Positions 1 to 6,004 are shown, counted from the stretch's first letter. The stretch is DNA of 8,396 bases from an uncultured Bacteroidota bacterium (GCA_937952445.1 CALGAA010000162.1:1-8396); one strand, 5' to 3'. Notes: a model not told the origin generated them from the sequence alone. Numbers and translations are program-made.

Positions 1-30
1 TGCGGCGCCAAAGGCACGACTTGGACCGTA

Positions 31-50
31 GGGACATAGCGCTGTGTCCC
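31..50. repeat. 20-bp near-perfect palindrome
   Basis: The sequence GGGACATAGCGCTGTGTCCC reads almost the same on both strands: a six-base centre (AGCGCT) flanked by arms with a single T-G mismatch pair. It can form a cruciform or an RNA stem of about ten pairs on either strand. It lies in gene-free DNA with no T-run on either side, so it is not a canonical terminator. By shape it resembles the dispersed GTAGGGnC...GnCCC(TAC) palindromes found between genes in many bacteria, but that assignment is inference. Confidence 0.6.
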
Positions 51-62
51 CAACAAAGTTGG
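50..62. repeat. short hairpin, CCAAC-AAA-GTTGG
   Basis: A perfect 5-bp stem with a 3-nt loop, followed by TGG. It abuts the palindrome at 31-50 and matches the design of the hairpin at 78-90: a C-run before it, a 5-bp stem CCAA(C/T), a purine triplet loop, then TGG. The pair looks like two diverged copies of one unit. Confidence 0.5.
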
Positions 63-77
63 TGGATGACCTGGCCC

Positions 78-90
78 CCAATGAAATTGG
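78..90. repeat. short hairpin, CCAAT-GAA-ATTGG
   Basis: A perfect 5-bp stem with a 3-nt loop, again preceded by a C-run and followed by TGG, like the hairpin at 50-62. The stem-closing base pair differs on both sides (C-G in the first, T-A here). This is a compensatory change that keeps the stem and suggests that the structure matters. Confidence 0.5.
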
Positions 91-134
91 TGGGCTGCGT
101 TAACCTAAGCCGCTTTCGCTGCATGCCATTCGCC

Positions 135-277
135 GGAACGAGTGCACACCCCACCTCAAACTCAAACCTCTAAATTCTTCCCACTTAAACTCAAGGACAG
201 CCCAGCACAGCCCAATTCCCCTCCTACGCCAATAATACCGCACTCTTTCATTCTACCCTCTTCCCACTTTACTCCAG
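135..277. repeat. long direct repeat, copy 1 (C-rich, non-coding)
   Basis: About 143 bp running from GGAACGAGTGCACACC to CCACTTTACTCCAG. It repeats at 326-467 with three differences: G144 versus A335, one extra A near 186-189, and A194 versus T384. The + strand is rich in C, A and T and very poor in G, so an RNA read from the minus strand (the direction of the gene at 530-1810) would be purine-rich. The open frame from 142 to 528 is not a gene: the copies are offset by 191 then 190 bp, so the same DNA is read in different frames in the two copies, giving unrelated peptides. The element is therefore conserved as DNA or RNA, or was duplicated recently. I do not recognise the family. Confidence 0.85.
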
Positions 278-325
278 CACTCCCTACAGGTTACCCACAA
301 CCGATCTACCACTCCAGAAAACCCA

Positions 326-467
326 GGAACGAGTACACACCCCACCTCAAACTCAAACCTCTAAATTCTTCCCACTTAACTCATGGACAGCCCAGCACAG
401 CCCAATTCCCCTCCTACGCCAATAATACCGCACTCTTTCATTCTACCCTCTTCCCACTTTACTCCAG
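326..467. repeat. long direct repeat, copy 2 (C-rich, non-coding)
   Basis: Second copy of the element at 135-277, about 142 bp and 98% identical by eye. A 48-bp unique spacer separates the copies; it is equally G-poor and contains another ACTCCAG, the motif that ends both copies. The flank after this copy (468-529) keeps the same C-rich composition up to the stop codon of the next gene, so the compositional block runs from about 140 to 527. No terminal inverted repeats and no transposase are seen. Confidence 0.85.
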
Positions 468-529
468 TATAATGCACTCTGCTCCAGCCCCCCTCCTACC
501 CCAGGCACACCCCACTCCTTCTGCCTAAC

Positions 530-1810
530 TTAAGTTTTCCTCTTCTCCTTCCGCGCTGCCGGGAACAATATATTATTGAGAATCAGGCGATACCCCGGTG
601 AATTGGGGTGAAGCGACAGATCGGTCTCCGGGTCGTTCACGTAATGCGCGTAATCCTCCGGATCGTGGCCCCCGTAAAAGGAATACTGGCCATCCCCTAT
701 CTCGCCGTGCAGGTACCGCACTTCGTCGGCGGCTTTATTCTCTCCCAGGATCAATACGGATGATTTTACGGTTGACTTCACAAACGCCGTGGTCTGACCC
801 ATGAACCCTTTCACCGTCCGGGTATGATTCTGGGTCAACATGGTGGGAATCGGATCCCATTTCGCCGAAAAATCGAACAACGTGAAATAATCGTTTTCCG
901 GATTCACCCGGCGATTGATGTTGTCAATACTGCTGTATTCGTAAAACATGGGATTGGTGACGAGCTGAAAATTCTCGAAGGCAAATGTGTTCGAAAAATC
1001 CAGTTTTTCCTGAGCATCCGGATCCATCGGATCCCCGTCAAACATCCAATCGCAGATATCCGTATTTTCGGCGGCGAGGGCAATGTCATAGGTGTCGGTT
1101 GCCGAACACATCGCGAACAAAAATCCGCCACCGATCACGTACTCCCGGATCTTTTTAGCCACCGCCAACTTGAGATCAGAAACCTTGTTGAAGTTGAGTT
1201 CGGCTGCCATTTCTTCCATCCGGCGCTTGCTTTCCATATACCACTGCTGGTTTTTGTACCGGGCGTAAAATTTCCCATACTGCCCCGTAAAATCTTCGTG
1301 GTGGAGATGGAGCCAATCGTACTGAGCCAGTTCATCCGCCATCACCTCCCGGTCATAAACCACGTCGTAGGGAATTTCGGCGTACGTCAACACCAGGGTC
1401 ACCGCATCATCCCAGGGCTGAATCCGCTCTCCCCGCGCGTTAAAATCCGGGGTGTACACCGCGATTTTGGGCGCTTTATCCAGGCGCAAAGCGTCCATGT
1501 TGATTTCGGGCTGGGCGATTTCTCGTAGAATTCCGTTGAACTGAACATCGGTCGTGACTTCGTACCGAATCCCCCGGGTCTTGCATTCTTTTTCGATGAG
1601 TTCGTTGTACGGAAAGGCAAAACTCCCCCCACGGTAATTGAGCAACCACCAGGCTTCGATATCGTGGGTCAGCACCCAATACGTGATCCCGTACGATTTT
1701 AAATGATCGGTTTGGGTTTCATCCATCGGAACCAGGATATAACTCCCGTACGCCACCACAGACGCCAAACACATCATGACGATCACCAAACCTTTTCGTA
1801 AAATTTTCAT
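530..1810 (-). CDS. exported GATase1-like protein, family commonly labelled 'asparagine synthetase B'
   Basis: A 426-residue protein starting with a signal peptide or anchor (MKILRKG, then a hydrophobic run to about residue 20). Landmark segments of a Bacteroidota family that databases often name asparagine synthetase B are present: LLNYRGGSF (56-64), PWDDAVTLVLTYAEIPYDVVYD (about 132-153), LHLHHEDFTGQYGKF (167-181), VIGGGFLFAMCSATD (225-239), FSAKWDPIP (314-322), FYGGHDPEDY (378-387), and SPGYRLILNNILFPAAR near the end. True AsnB needs Cys2 and an SGGxDS ATP-binding loop; neither is here. What I see instead fits a class I glutamine amidotransferase-like (ThuA/BPL-N-like) fold: a KIAVYTP beta strand, an HHEDF segment, a GGG..FAMC nucleophile-elbow-like turn (candidate Cys235) and a late GHDPE (candidate His382). 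Family membership is confident; the fold and active site are inference and the substrate is unknown. It starts 2 nt after the upstream peptidase-like gene stops (TAGGTATG), so the two are probably co-transcribed. Full length. Confidence 0.85.
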   Translation of the reverse strand: MKILRKGLVIVMMCLASVVAYGSYILVPMDETQTDHLKSYGITYWVLTHDIEAWWLLNYRGGSFAFPYNELIEKECKTRGIRYEVTTDVQFNGILREIAQPEINMDALRLDKAPKIAVYTPDFNARGERIQPWDDAVTLVLTYAEIPYDVVYDREVMADELAQYDWLHLHHEDFTGQYGKFYARYKNQQWYMESKRRMEEMAAELNFNKVSDLKLAVAKKIREYVIGGGFLFAMCSATDTYDIALAAENTDICDWMFDGDPMDPDAQEKLDFSNTFAFENFQLVTNPMFYEYSSIDNINRRVNPENDYFTLFDFSAKWDPIPTMLTQNHTRTVKGFMGQTTAFVKSTVKSSVLILGENKAADEVRYLHGEIGDGQYSFYGGHDPEDYAHYVNDPETDLSLHPNSPGYRLILNNILFPAARKEKRKT

Positions 1811-1812
1811 AC

Positions 1813-2151
1813 CTATTTTATTTCAAATTTGTAGTTGTCAAATATCGTTCCCACATCCCACTGCCGGTTTACGTCCCGCGCTTCCCGTTCATAACGATTG
1901 TTGTAGTACCCATGTTTTACCCATTCCCAAAGATATGAGGCCAAAAACCGGGGGACACCCCGAAACTCGTATTGCCGGACGTGAACCATTTCGTGGGCCA
2001 GCCATGAGGGGTTGGAAAGCAAATCATCCGCCGTGGCACCGTACAAGTGGATGGTCCGCCCCCATACGAGTGCGACCGCACGACTCCGTAGCCATATACA
2101 GGCCAGTCGGGCAATCCGGGAATTGGTTTTGAGGTAAATTTTGTTCTTCAT
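1813..2151 (-). CDS. small HExxH metallopeptidase-like protein (DUF4157-like)
   Basis: A 112-residue protein if it starts at the ATG at 2151 (MKNKIYLKT). An upstream in-frame ATG at 2205 would add 18 residues; I prefer the shorter form because the extra part (MNPGALFELHRK...) does not resemble family N-termini as I remember them. Core motif: HEMVHVRQYEFRG, a zincin HExxH at residues 53-57, followed by a YLWEW helix and GYYNNRYEREAR, whose EA glutamate (about residue 90) is a plausible third zinc ligand. This matches short DUF4157-like 'eCIS core / zincin' proteins of Bacteroidota. There is no signal peptide. Such a minimal zincin may be an active peptidase or only a metal-binding scaffold; the sequence does not decide. 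It is the first gene of a two-gene leftward unit with the GATase-like exported protein, so that protein is a possible partner (inference). Confidence 0.8.
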   Translation of the reverse strand: MKNKIYLKTNSRIARLACIWLRSRAVALVWGRTIHLYGATADDLLSNPSWLAHEMVHVRQYEFRGVPRFLASYLWEWVKHGYYNNRYEREARDVNRQWDVGTIFDNYKFEIK

Positions 2152-2416
2152 GGGTGGTTGTACACATAACTTTCGGTGCAGTTCAAACAAAGCACCGGGA
2201 TTCATTGTTTATTTCCCTCGTAGCGATCTGATTGGTCATAGCGAATTTAGGGAATTTTATCCGGATGTCCGAATGCCCGGAAATTTTTGCATAACATCAA
2301 AAGCCCGGGCAGTGGCAAAATGAACTATACCGTTTATAATTATTACTTTTGACGATCGTTTGAAAAAACATACAGAGAAAGATGCTTCACTTTTGGAACG
2401 TAAATGACCCGCAAAC
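2152..2416. other. divergent intergenic region
   Basis: About 265 bp between two divergent genes, so both promoters should lie here. I see a TAnnTTTG-like -7 candidate on the + strand (2344-2351) but no convincing one on the minus strand; the closest is TAAATTCG at 2249-2242. Small palindromes (GCCCGGGC at 2303-2310, ATCCGGAT) occur without U-tracts. Part of this stretch (2152-2205) would be coding if the peptidase-like gene used the upstream ATG. Confidence 0.5.
2344..2351 (+). promoter_or_regulatory. candidate -7 element TACTTTTG
   Basis: Matches the Bacteroidota -7 consensus TAnnTTTG exactly and lies 66 nt upstream of the VWA gene's start, in the right direction. No TTTG or TTG is found about 19 nt further upstream (2321-2324 reads TGAA), so the promoter is only half supported. 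Confidence 0.3.
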
Positions 2417-4516
2417 TTGAACCTCATAGACATATCATATCCCGCCTGGAGTATTGCCATTATTTTTTTACTGGCCGTTATCCTGGCCGGAATTCTCTAT
2501 TTCAAAAACACCTTCGAGGACCGCAAACCTCTCACCGCGGTGCTTTTCCTCCTGCGTACCCTGGGATATATGCTCATTTTGTTCCTTTTACTAAATCCCT
2601 TTCTGTCGCGGACGGAAAATCAGGAACAACCCGCGCGCCTGCTTTTCCTGCAAGATCAGTCCCAGTCGGTGGTGCACGGTCTGGACAGCCCTGTTCTCCT
2701 TCAGTACCAGGATAACCTCCGGAACTTCATTCAGGCCCAGTCCCAAAAATATCCGGTCGACGCCTATGGATTTGACCAGGATGTCCATGCCATGACGCCC
2801 GAAGAGCAGTCGTATTCAGGTCAAATCACCGACATAAGCCGCGCCCTGCGGTATACCGACGATCTTCACCATGCGGATCATGTCGGGGCGATGGTCGTCG
2901 CGACGGATGGTATTTACAACAGGGGGACAAACCCGGCGTACTTTTTGGCCAGGGGAAATTATCCTATTTACGTGCTCGCACTCGGGGACACCACCCGGGC
3001 TCAGGATATTCGGATCCGGCAGGTGTTGTACAACGAAATCGTACGCAAAAATGAAACGAGCGAAATCCAGGTGGATATTACCGGTCGGTTTAGCCAACAA
3101 AGTGGAGCAAGTGTGGTCCTTCAAACCCGGGAAGGCAACCGGTGGGAGAATGTCGGAAGCGAGAGCATCCGGCCCGGCGGCGATGGAGATGGCTTCCAAA
3201 CCCTTACGTTTCACAAAAAATACGAGGAGCCCGGCGTGGTGCGGATGCGGGCCGTGATTACCGGTATTGAAAACGACGCGAATCCCGAAAACAACATCCG
3301 GGAGTTTTTTGTGGAGGTATTGGAAACGGCCAGGCAGATTCATATCGTGTCCACGTTTCCACATCCTGATATTGGAGCGTTGAGGCAAATCCTGGAGGCG
3401 AACGAGAAAAATGAAGTGGAAGTCTCGTTGATTGAAGGGCCGGTCGATCTCCCTGACCTCGCTGATTTCAACGTGCTGATATTATACCAAATCGCCAACC
3501 AGCCGTACCTCCTCGATTTTGTACGGCGGGCAAAAGAACAGGAAAAGGGCATCATTCTGACCGCCGGCCTCAAAACCAATTTCACCACCTTCAACCAGGC
3601 TCAGGGATTGGTATCGATTACACCGCGTACGATTTCGGGCAATTTTTTCGATACCCGGGTGAATCCCAATTACGATTTGTTTGAAGTGGATCCCGATCTG
3701 GAAAGTTATGTCCCGCGATTTCCCCCCCTGGCTGGTGTTTTTGGGGACTACAGCGTAGTCGGACAGGGGCAGTCGCTTTTGCTGCAGCAGATTGGAGACG
3801 TCGAAACAGAGTTTCCCATCCTTTTCACGGGCCTGGAAGACGGAACCCGGGTGGCGGTGTTGACTGCTGAGGGGATTTGGAAATGGCGGTTGTTTGAATA
3901 CCTGGAAAAACAGGAAACGCCGGTGCTGGATCACCTGGTGGATCAGGTGCTGGAGTATGTGAGCCTGCGAAAAGATGACCGGTTGTTCCGGCTGCAAAAA
4001 AACAAACTGCTCTTTGACGAAACGGAGGATATCTCTTTTCAGGCGGAGTTGTACAACGAAACCCTGGAGCGGATCTCCACCCCTGATGTCTTTTTTGAGC
4101 TGAGGGATTCCGCGGGCAATCAATCGCAATTCACATTTGACAAGGCGGGTACCAATTACCAGCTCAACCTGGGGCGGCTGGCACCGGGCAATTATACCTA
4201 TCGGGCGCATACGACGACCGGCGGTCAGGAATACGAGGAAACGGGCCAGTTTTCGGTGCGGGACATCGATCTGGAATCGTTCAATCTGGAAGCGAACCAT
4301 CAGGTGTTGACCACGCTTGCCCGGCAGAACAACGGAAAAGTATTCTACGATTTTGAAGCTCTCCATGCAGAATTGGAGAATCTACCTACCATGAAACCGC
4401 TTTTGGTTCAGTCCCACGTGAAAACAGCCATGATCGATTGGAAATGGATATTCGGTTTGATCCTGGCGTTGTTTGTCGCGGAATGGTTCCTGAGAAGGTA
4501 TTTTGGGGCGTATTAG
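2417..4516 (+). CDS. membrane-anchored VWA-domain protein with GATase1-like segment
   Basis: A 699-residue protein with two N-terminal TM helices (about 11-29 and 41-60), a large middle part, and one C-terminal TM (about 674-691) ending in EWFLRRYFGAY. The middle part should face the periplasm or cytoplasm as one block. Right after TM2 comes a von Willebrand A domain with an intact MIDAS: DQSQS (80-84, DxSxS), a TDISRAL segment (138-144) and VVATDGIYNRG (160-170). A beta-rich stretch (about 200-300) follows. Then comes a region starting RQIHIVSTFPHPD (306-318) with FNVLILYQI and GIILTAGLKT, which looks like the degenerate GATase1-like domain found in such proteins. A beta-sandwich-like part (530-615) precedes the last TM. 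The start is TTG at 2417: an in-frame TGA lies at 2405-2407, and the first in-frame ATG would cut into TM2. A metal-dependent protein-binding or scaffold role is inferred from the VWA domain; the partner is unknown. It is divergent from the GATase-like exported protein. Confidence 0.85.
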   Translation: MNLIDISYPAWSIAIIFLLAVILAGILYFKNTFEDRKPLTAVLFLLRTLGYMLILFLLLNPFLSRTENQEQPARLLFLQDQSQSVVHGLDSPVLLQYQDNLRNFIQAQSQKYPVDAYGFDQDVHAMTPEEQSYSGQITDISRALRYTDDLHHADHVGAMVVATDGIYNRGTNPAYFLARGNYPIYVLALGDTTRAQDIRIRQVLYNEIVRKNETSEIQVDITGRFSQQSGASVVLQTREGNRWENVGSESIRPGGDGDGFQTLTFHKKYEEPGVVRMRAVITGIENDANPENNIREFFVEVLETARQIHIVSTFPHPDIGALRQILEANEKNEVEVSLIEGPVDLPDLADFNVLILYQIANQPYLLDFVRRAKEQEKGIILTAGLKTNFTTFNQAQGLVSITPRTISGNFFDTRVNPNYDLFEVDPDLESYVPRFPPLAGVFGDYSVVGQGQSLLLQQIGDVETEFPILFTGLEDGTRVAVLTAEGIWKWRLFEYLEKQETPVLDHLVDQVLEYVSLRKDDRLFRLQKNKLLFDETEDISFQAELYNETLERISTPDVFFELRDSAGNQSQFTFDKAGTNYQLNLGRLAPGNYTYRAHTTTGGQEYEETGQFSVRDIDLESFNLEANHQVLTTLARQNNGKVFYDFEALHAELENLPTMKPLLVQSHVKTAMIDWKWIFGLILALFVAEWFLRRYFGAY

Positions 4517-4525
4517 GGAGATGGA

Positions 4526-4562
4526 AGGGGTGCGGTAATCAATGACGAATTACCTCACCCCT
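4526..4562. terminator. strong hairpin between convergent genes
   Basis: AGGGGTG (4526-4532) pairs with CACCCCT (4556-4562) and GGTAAT (4534-4539) with ATTACC (4549-4554). One C/T mismatch separates the two stem parts, and the loop is 9 nt. It fills the 33-bp gap after the VWA gene and includes the stop codon (4552-4550) and last codons of the opposing gene. A bidirectional terminator is the obvious reading. However, neither strand has a U-tract after the stem, so a factor-dependent, processing or mRNA 3'-end stabilising role is equally possible. Confidence 0.6.
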
Positions 4563-5401
4563 ACCGGAATCCGCGTGGTAAACATCGGAATGGGCTGATA
4601 ACTCGACTCCGTATCGACCAACTGAAAATCTCGCTCCAGAAAATGCGGGTATTGCTGATGAAGGACCCGCCGCGCATCCGCACCATCCCGCGCCAGCACC
4701 AGAAAATAAGAGGCTTTGGGGTCATTGTATCGTTTGCCGAAGGAGATAAAAATGAACACATTGCACGGCTCATCGGTCAATGGCTCCCCCTGGTTCAAGA
4801 ACAATTGCACGGAATCTTTTTGGATCTGATAATCCGTGAAGGTGAAATAAATCAAAGGGTTGTGCAAAGTGCCCGGATTTTGCCGGCCAAACCGAAACGC
4901 CCAAAAATCTTCCGCCGTTATGAATTGCCGCGCCCCGCGGTCTTTCAAATACATCGCAACGGCCTCCTCCGCCCCCACTGCCCTGACCACACCGATTTCC
5001 TTCGACCGGTTAGCGGGCTTACTCATGACAAAATAGAGATCCAACTCGGCGTATACGCGGCTGCCCACTCCGGACAATTCAATGATCTGCCGGATAATAT
5101 CTTCGGACACCACATCCTGCACATCGACTTCAAATTGCATCCGCAGTCCTTCTCCCAGCACCACCTTGAAAATGGGCTCCTGGATCCGCCTGAGGTAACT
5201 TTTTTGATTGCGCTTTTTAAGATAATCCAGGAGAAGCTTGATCTGATCTACTTTCTCCCTGGGAATATCCCACGAGGTCTCCCCCACCACGCCGACATAA
5301 TACCGCCCCTTATACCACACCTGACCGGATTCGTGGATCCGAAACTTGTAATCGGGCCTCGGCTTGTACCCGTGGATGGATTCGATCTGCATCAATAACA
5401 T
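4550..5401 (-). CDS. DUF6438-like protein of unknown function
   Basis: A 283-residue protein with no signal peptide or TM. Residues about 17-62 (YKFRIHESGQVWYKG, then VGVVGETSWDIPREKVDQI) have the layout of DUF6438: a short strand, '[S/D]GxVxYxG', a second strand, then 'I..EKVxxL' leading to a helix. The rest (65-283) is not recognised; it alternates beta strands and short helices (VVLGEGLRMQFEVDVQ, ELDLYFVMS, VFIFISFGKRYND). Two starts compete: ATG at 5401 (MLLMQIES) and ATG at 5392 (MQIES). The promoter at 5437-5407 puts the transcript start near or inside the first codons, so the mRNA is almost leaderless and the 5392 start is quite possible. It stands alone, convergent with the VWA gene. 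Family assignment is by pattern only. Confidence 0.75.
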   Translation of the reverse strand: MLLMQIESIHGYKPRPDYKFRIHESGQVWYKGRYYVGVVGETSWDIPREKVDQIKLLLDYLKKRNQKSYLRRIQEPIFKVVLGEGLRMQFEVDVQDVVSEDIIRQIIELSGVGSRVYAELDLYFVMSKPANRSKEIGVVRAVGAEEAVAMYLKDRGARQFITAEDFWAFRFGRQNPGTLHNPLIYFTFTDYQIQKDSVQLFLNQGEPLTDEPCNVFIFISFGKRYNDPKASYFLVLARDGADARRVLHQQYPHFLERDFQLVDTESSYQPIPMFTTRIPVGVR

Positions 5402-5663
5402 AACTACAAAGATAAGATAAGGGAGAATTCCGGCAAATCAGATTTATCCACACCAATCAAAGTCTTTTCCACGAAACGTTCCACCCACCCTAATCGCTCA
5501 GTCCGACATATAAATAAAATGCAGATATATTAAATTTCATTTAAATATGTTAAGAAAAATATTGAATTCTAACCCCGAGCGTTATAGTGCGGAATATGAT
5601 TGAAAAACCTGAATTTATGCCTTAAGAACTACATTATTTACATCACTAATAGAACTTGTAAAA
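5402..5663. other. AT-rich intergenic region
   Basis: This region lies between divergent genes. Its right half (about 5515-5570) is much more AT-rich than the surrounding DNA. It holds the promoter described at 5407-5437 and one perfect DnaA-box-like 9-mer (TTATCCACA, 5444-5452). I see no further DnaA boxes, no RNA gene, and no TAnnTTTG element for the small gene at 5664. Confidence 0.5.
5407..5437 (-). promoter_or_regulatory. Bacteroidota sigma-ABfr-type promoter, TTTG-N19-TATCTTTG
   Basis: On the minus strand, TTTG (5437-5434) is followed by exactly 19 nt and then TATCTTTG (5414-5407). This fits the known Bacteroidota consensus (TTTG/TTG at -33, TAnnTTTG at -7) in both elements and in spacing. 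The -7 box ends only 5 nt before the ATG at 5401. The expected start of transcription therefore falls close to the first codon of the DUF6438-like gene. Confidence 0.75.
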
Positions 5664-5855
5664 ATGTTTAGATTCCAGAAAAAAACCAAGCGGAAGCATT
5701 TCGAATTACGGGCAGAAGATAATCACGTTCGCATTCCTTTAAAATTCAACGGCAAATCGGTTGAATTGAACAGCCAGGCCCTCGACAAAGGTCAATACAC
5801 CCTTCATACCGAAGAACAAAAAGTTCGGGATCAGATCTGGGTCATGGTCTTATAA
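5664..5855 (+). CDS. small hypothetical protein, 63 residues
   Basis: Starts MFRFQKKTKRKHFELRAED: a basic N-terminus, then alternating short strands (HVRIPLKFNGKSVEL, GQYTLHTEEQKV, DQIWVMVL). It looks like a small beta-rich soluble domain, or the last part of a beta-sandwich. I do not recognise it. Codon choice resembles the neighbouring genes, and there is no competing gene on the other strand. There is no Shine-Dalgarno (AACTTGTAAAAATG), which is normal here, and no clear promoter, although the upstream region is AT-rich. There is no signal peptide and no TM. The sequence does not show whether it is an independent small gene or a remnant. Confidence 0.5.
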   Translation: MFRFQKKTKRKHFELRAEDNHVRIPLKFNGKSVELNSQALDKGQYTLHTEEQKVRDQIWVMVL

Positions 5856-5878
5856 GCCCTCTCCCAAAAAAATTCAGA

Positions 5879-5986
5879 ATGGCAAGATCGGACGTCGCAT
5901 CGGGGGACGTCCCTTCTAAGATCCGTATAGCTTTAGATGATGAAGATAAGGTGAAAAGAATCCGTCCGATGAGCCGTGATTTATAG
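5879..5986 (+). CDS. possible 35-residue micro-ORF
   Basis: ATG at 5879 to TAG at 5984-5986, encoding MARSDVASGDVPSKIRIALD and ending VKRIRPMSRDL. It begins 23 nt after the small gene at 5664-5855 stops, in the same direction. The composition is hydrophilic and charged with no recognisable domain. A hairpin at 5890-5912 lies inside it, and a 61-codon frame on the other strand (6027-5842) competes. It may be non-coding spacer. Confidence 0.2.
   Translation: MARSDVASGDVPSKIRIALDDEDKVKRIRPMSRDL
5890..5912. repeat. inverted repeat GGACGTC-N9-GACGTCC
   Basis: A perfect 7-bp stem with a 9-nt loop; each arm contains the self-complementary GACGTC. On the + strand the following bases are CTTCTAAG, not a T-run. 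On the minus strand a T-run (T7) appears about 18 nt after the stem. A weak 3'-end structure for either flanking gene, or a protein-binding site, is possible. Confidence 0.4.
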
Positions 5987-5992
5987 ACTAAT

Positions 5993-6004
5993 GCACACGT
6001 GTGC
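5993..6004. repeat. 12-bp perfect palindrome GCACACGTGTGC
   Basis: A perfect palindrome with no loop, 30 nt downstream of the secreted-protein gene's stop codon, in the gap between convergent genes. No U-tract follows, so it is a poor hairpin terminator; a dimeric protein-binding site or chance are the alternatives. Confidence 0.4.

Noticed and set aside
1..134. Integron attC site or IS end
   Set aside because: There are no paired core sites, no long terminal inverted repeats and no target duplication visible; the upstream DNA is missing.
3..173. Frame open from the left edge on +, possible C-terminus of an upstream gene
   Set aside because: It runs through three hairpins and into the repeat, and the residues look random.
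135..467. CRISPR array or leader
   Set aside because: There are only two copies; they are far too long for CRISPR repeats, and no cas genes are present.
142..528. 128-codon ORF on + across the repeats
   Set aside because: It is open only because the strand is poor in G and stop codons. The two repeat copies are read in different frames, and the peptide is a Pro/Ser/Thr/His-rich string with no domain.
824..1528. Long + strand ORF (234 codons)
   Set aside because: Antisense shadow of the well-supported leftward gene at 530-1810.
2816..3388. 190-codon minus-strand ORF
   Set aside because: Shadow of the VWA gene in the MIDAS region.
3482..4366. 294-codon minus-strand ORF
   Set aside because: Shadow of the VWA gene, whose motifs and membrane segments are clear.
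4643..5398. 251-codon + strand ORF opposite the DUF6438-like gene
   Set aside because: The leftward frame has the promoter, the domain pattern and a natural 3' end; this one has none.
5444..5452. Perfect DnaA box next to AT-rich DNA, possible replication origin
   Set aside because: There is only one box in the region (another single one at 7487-7495), with no dnaA, parAB or other origin-linked gene in the window.
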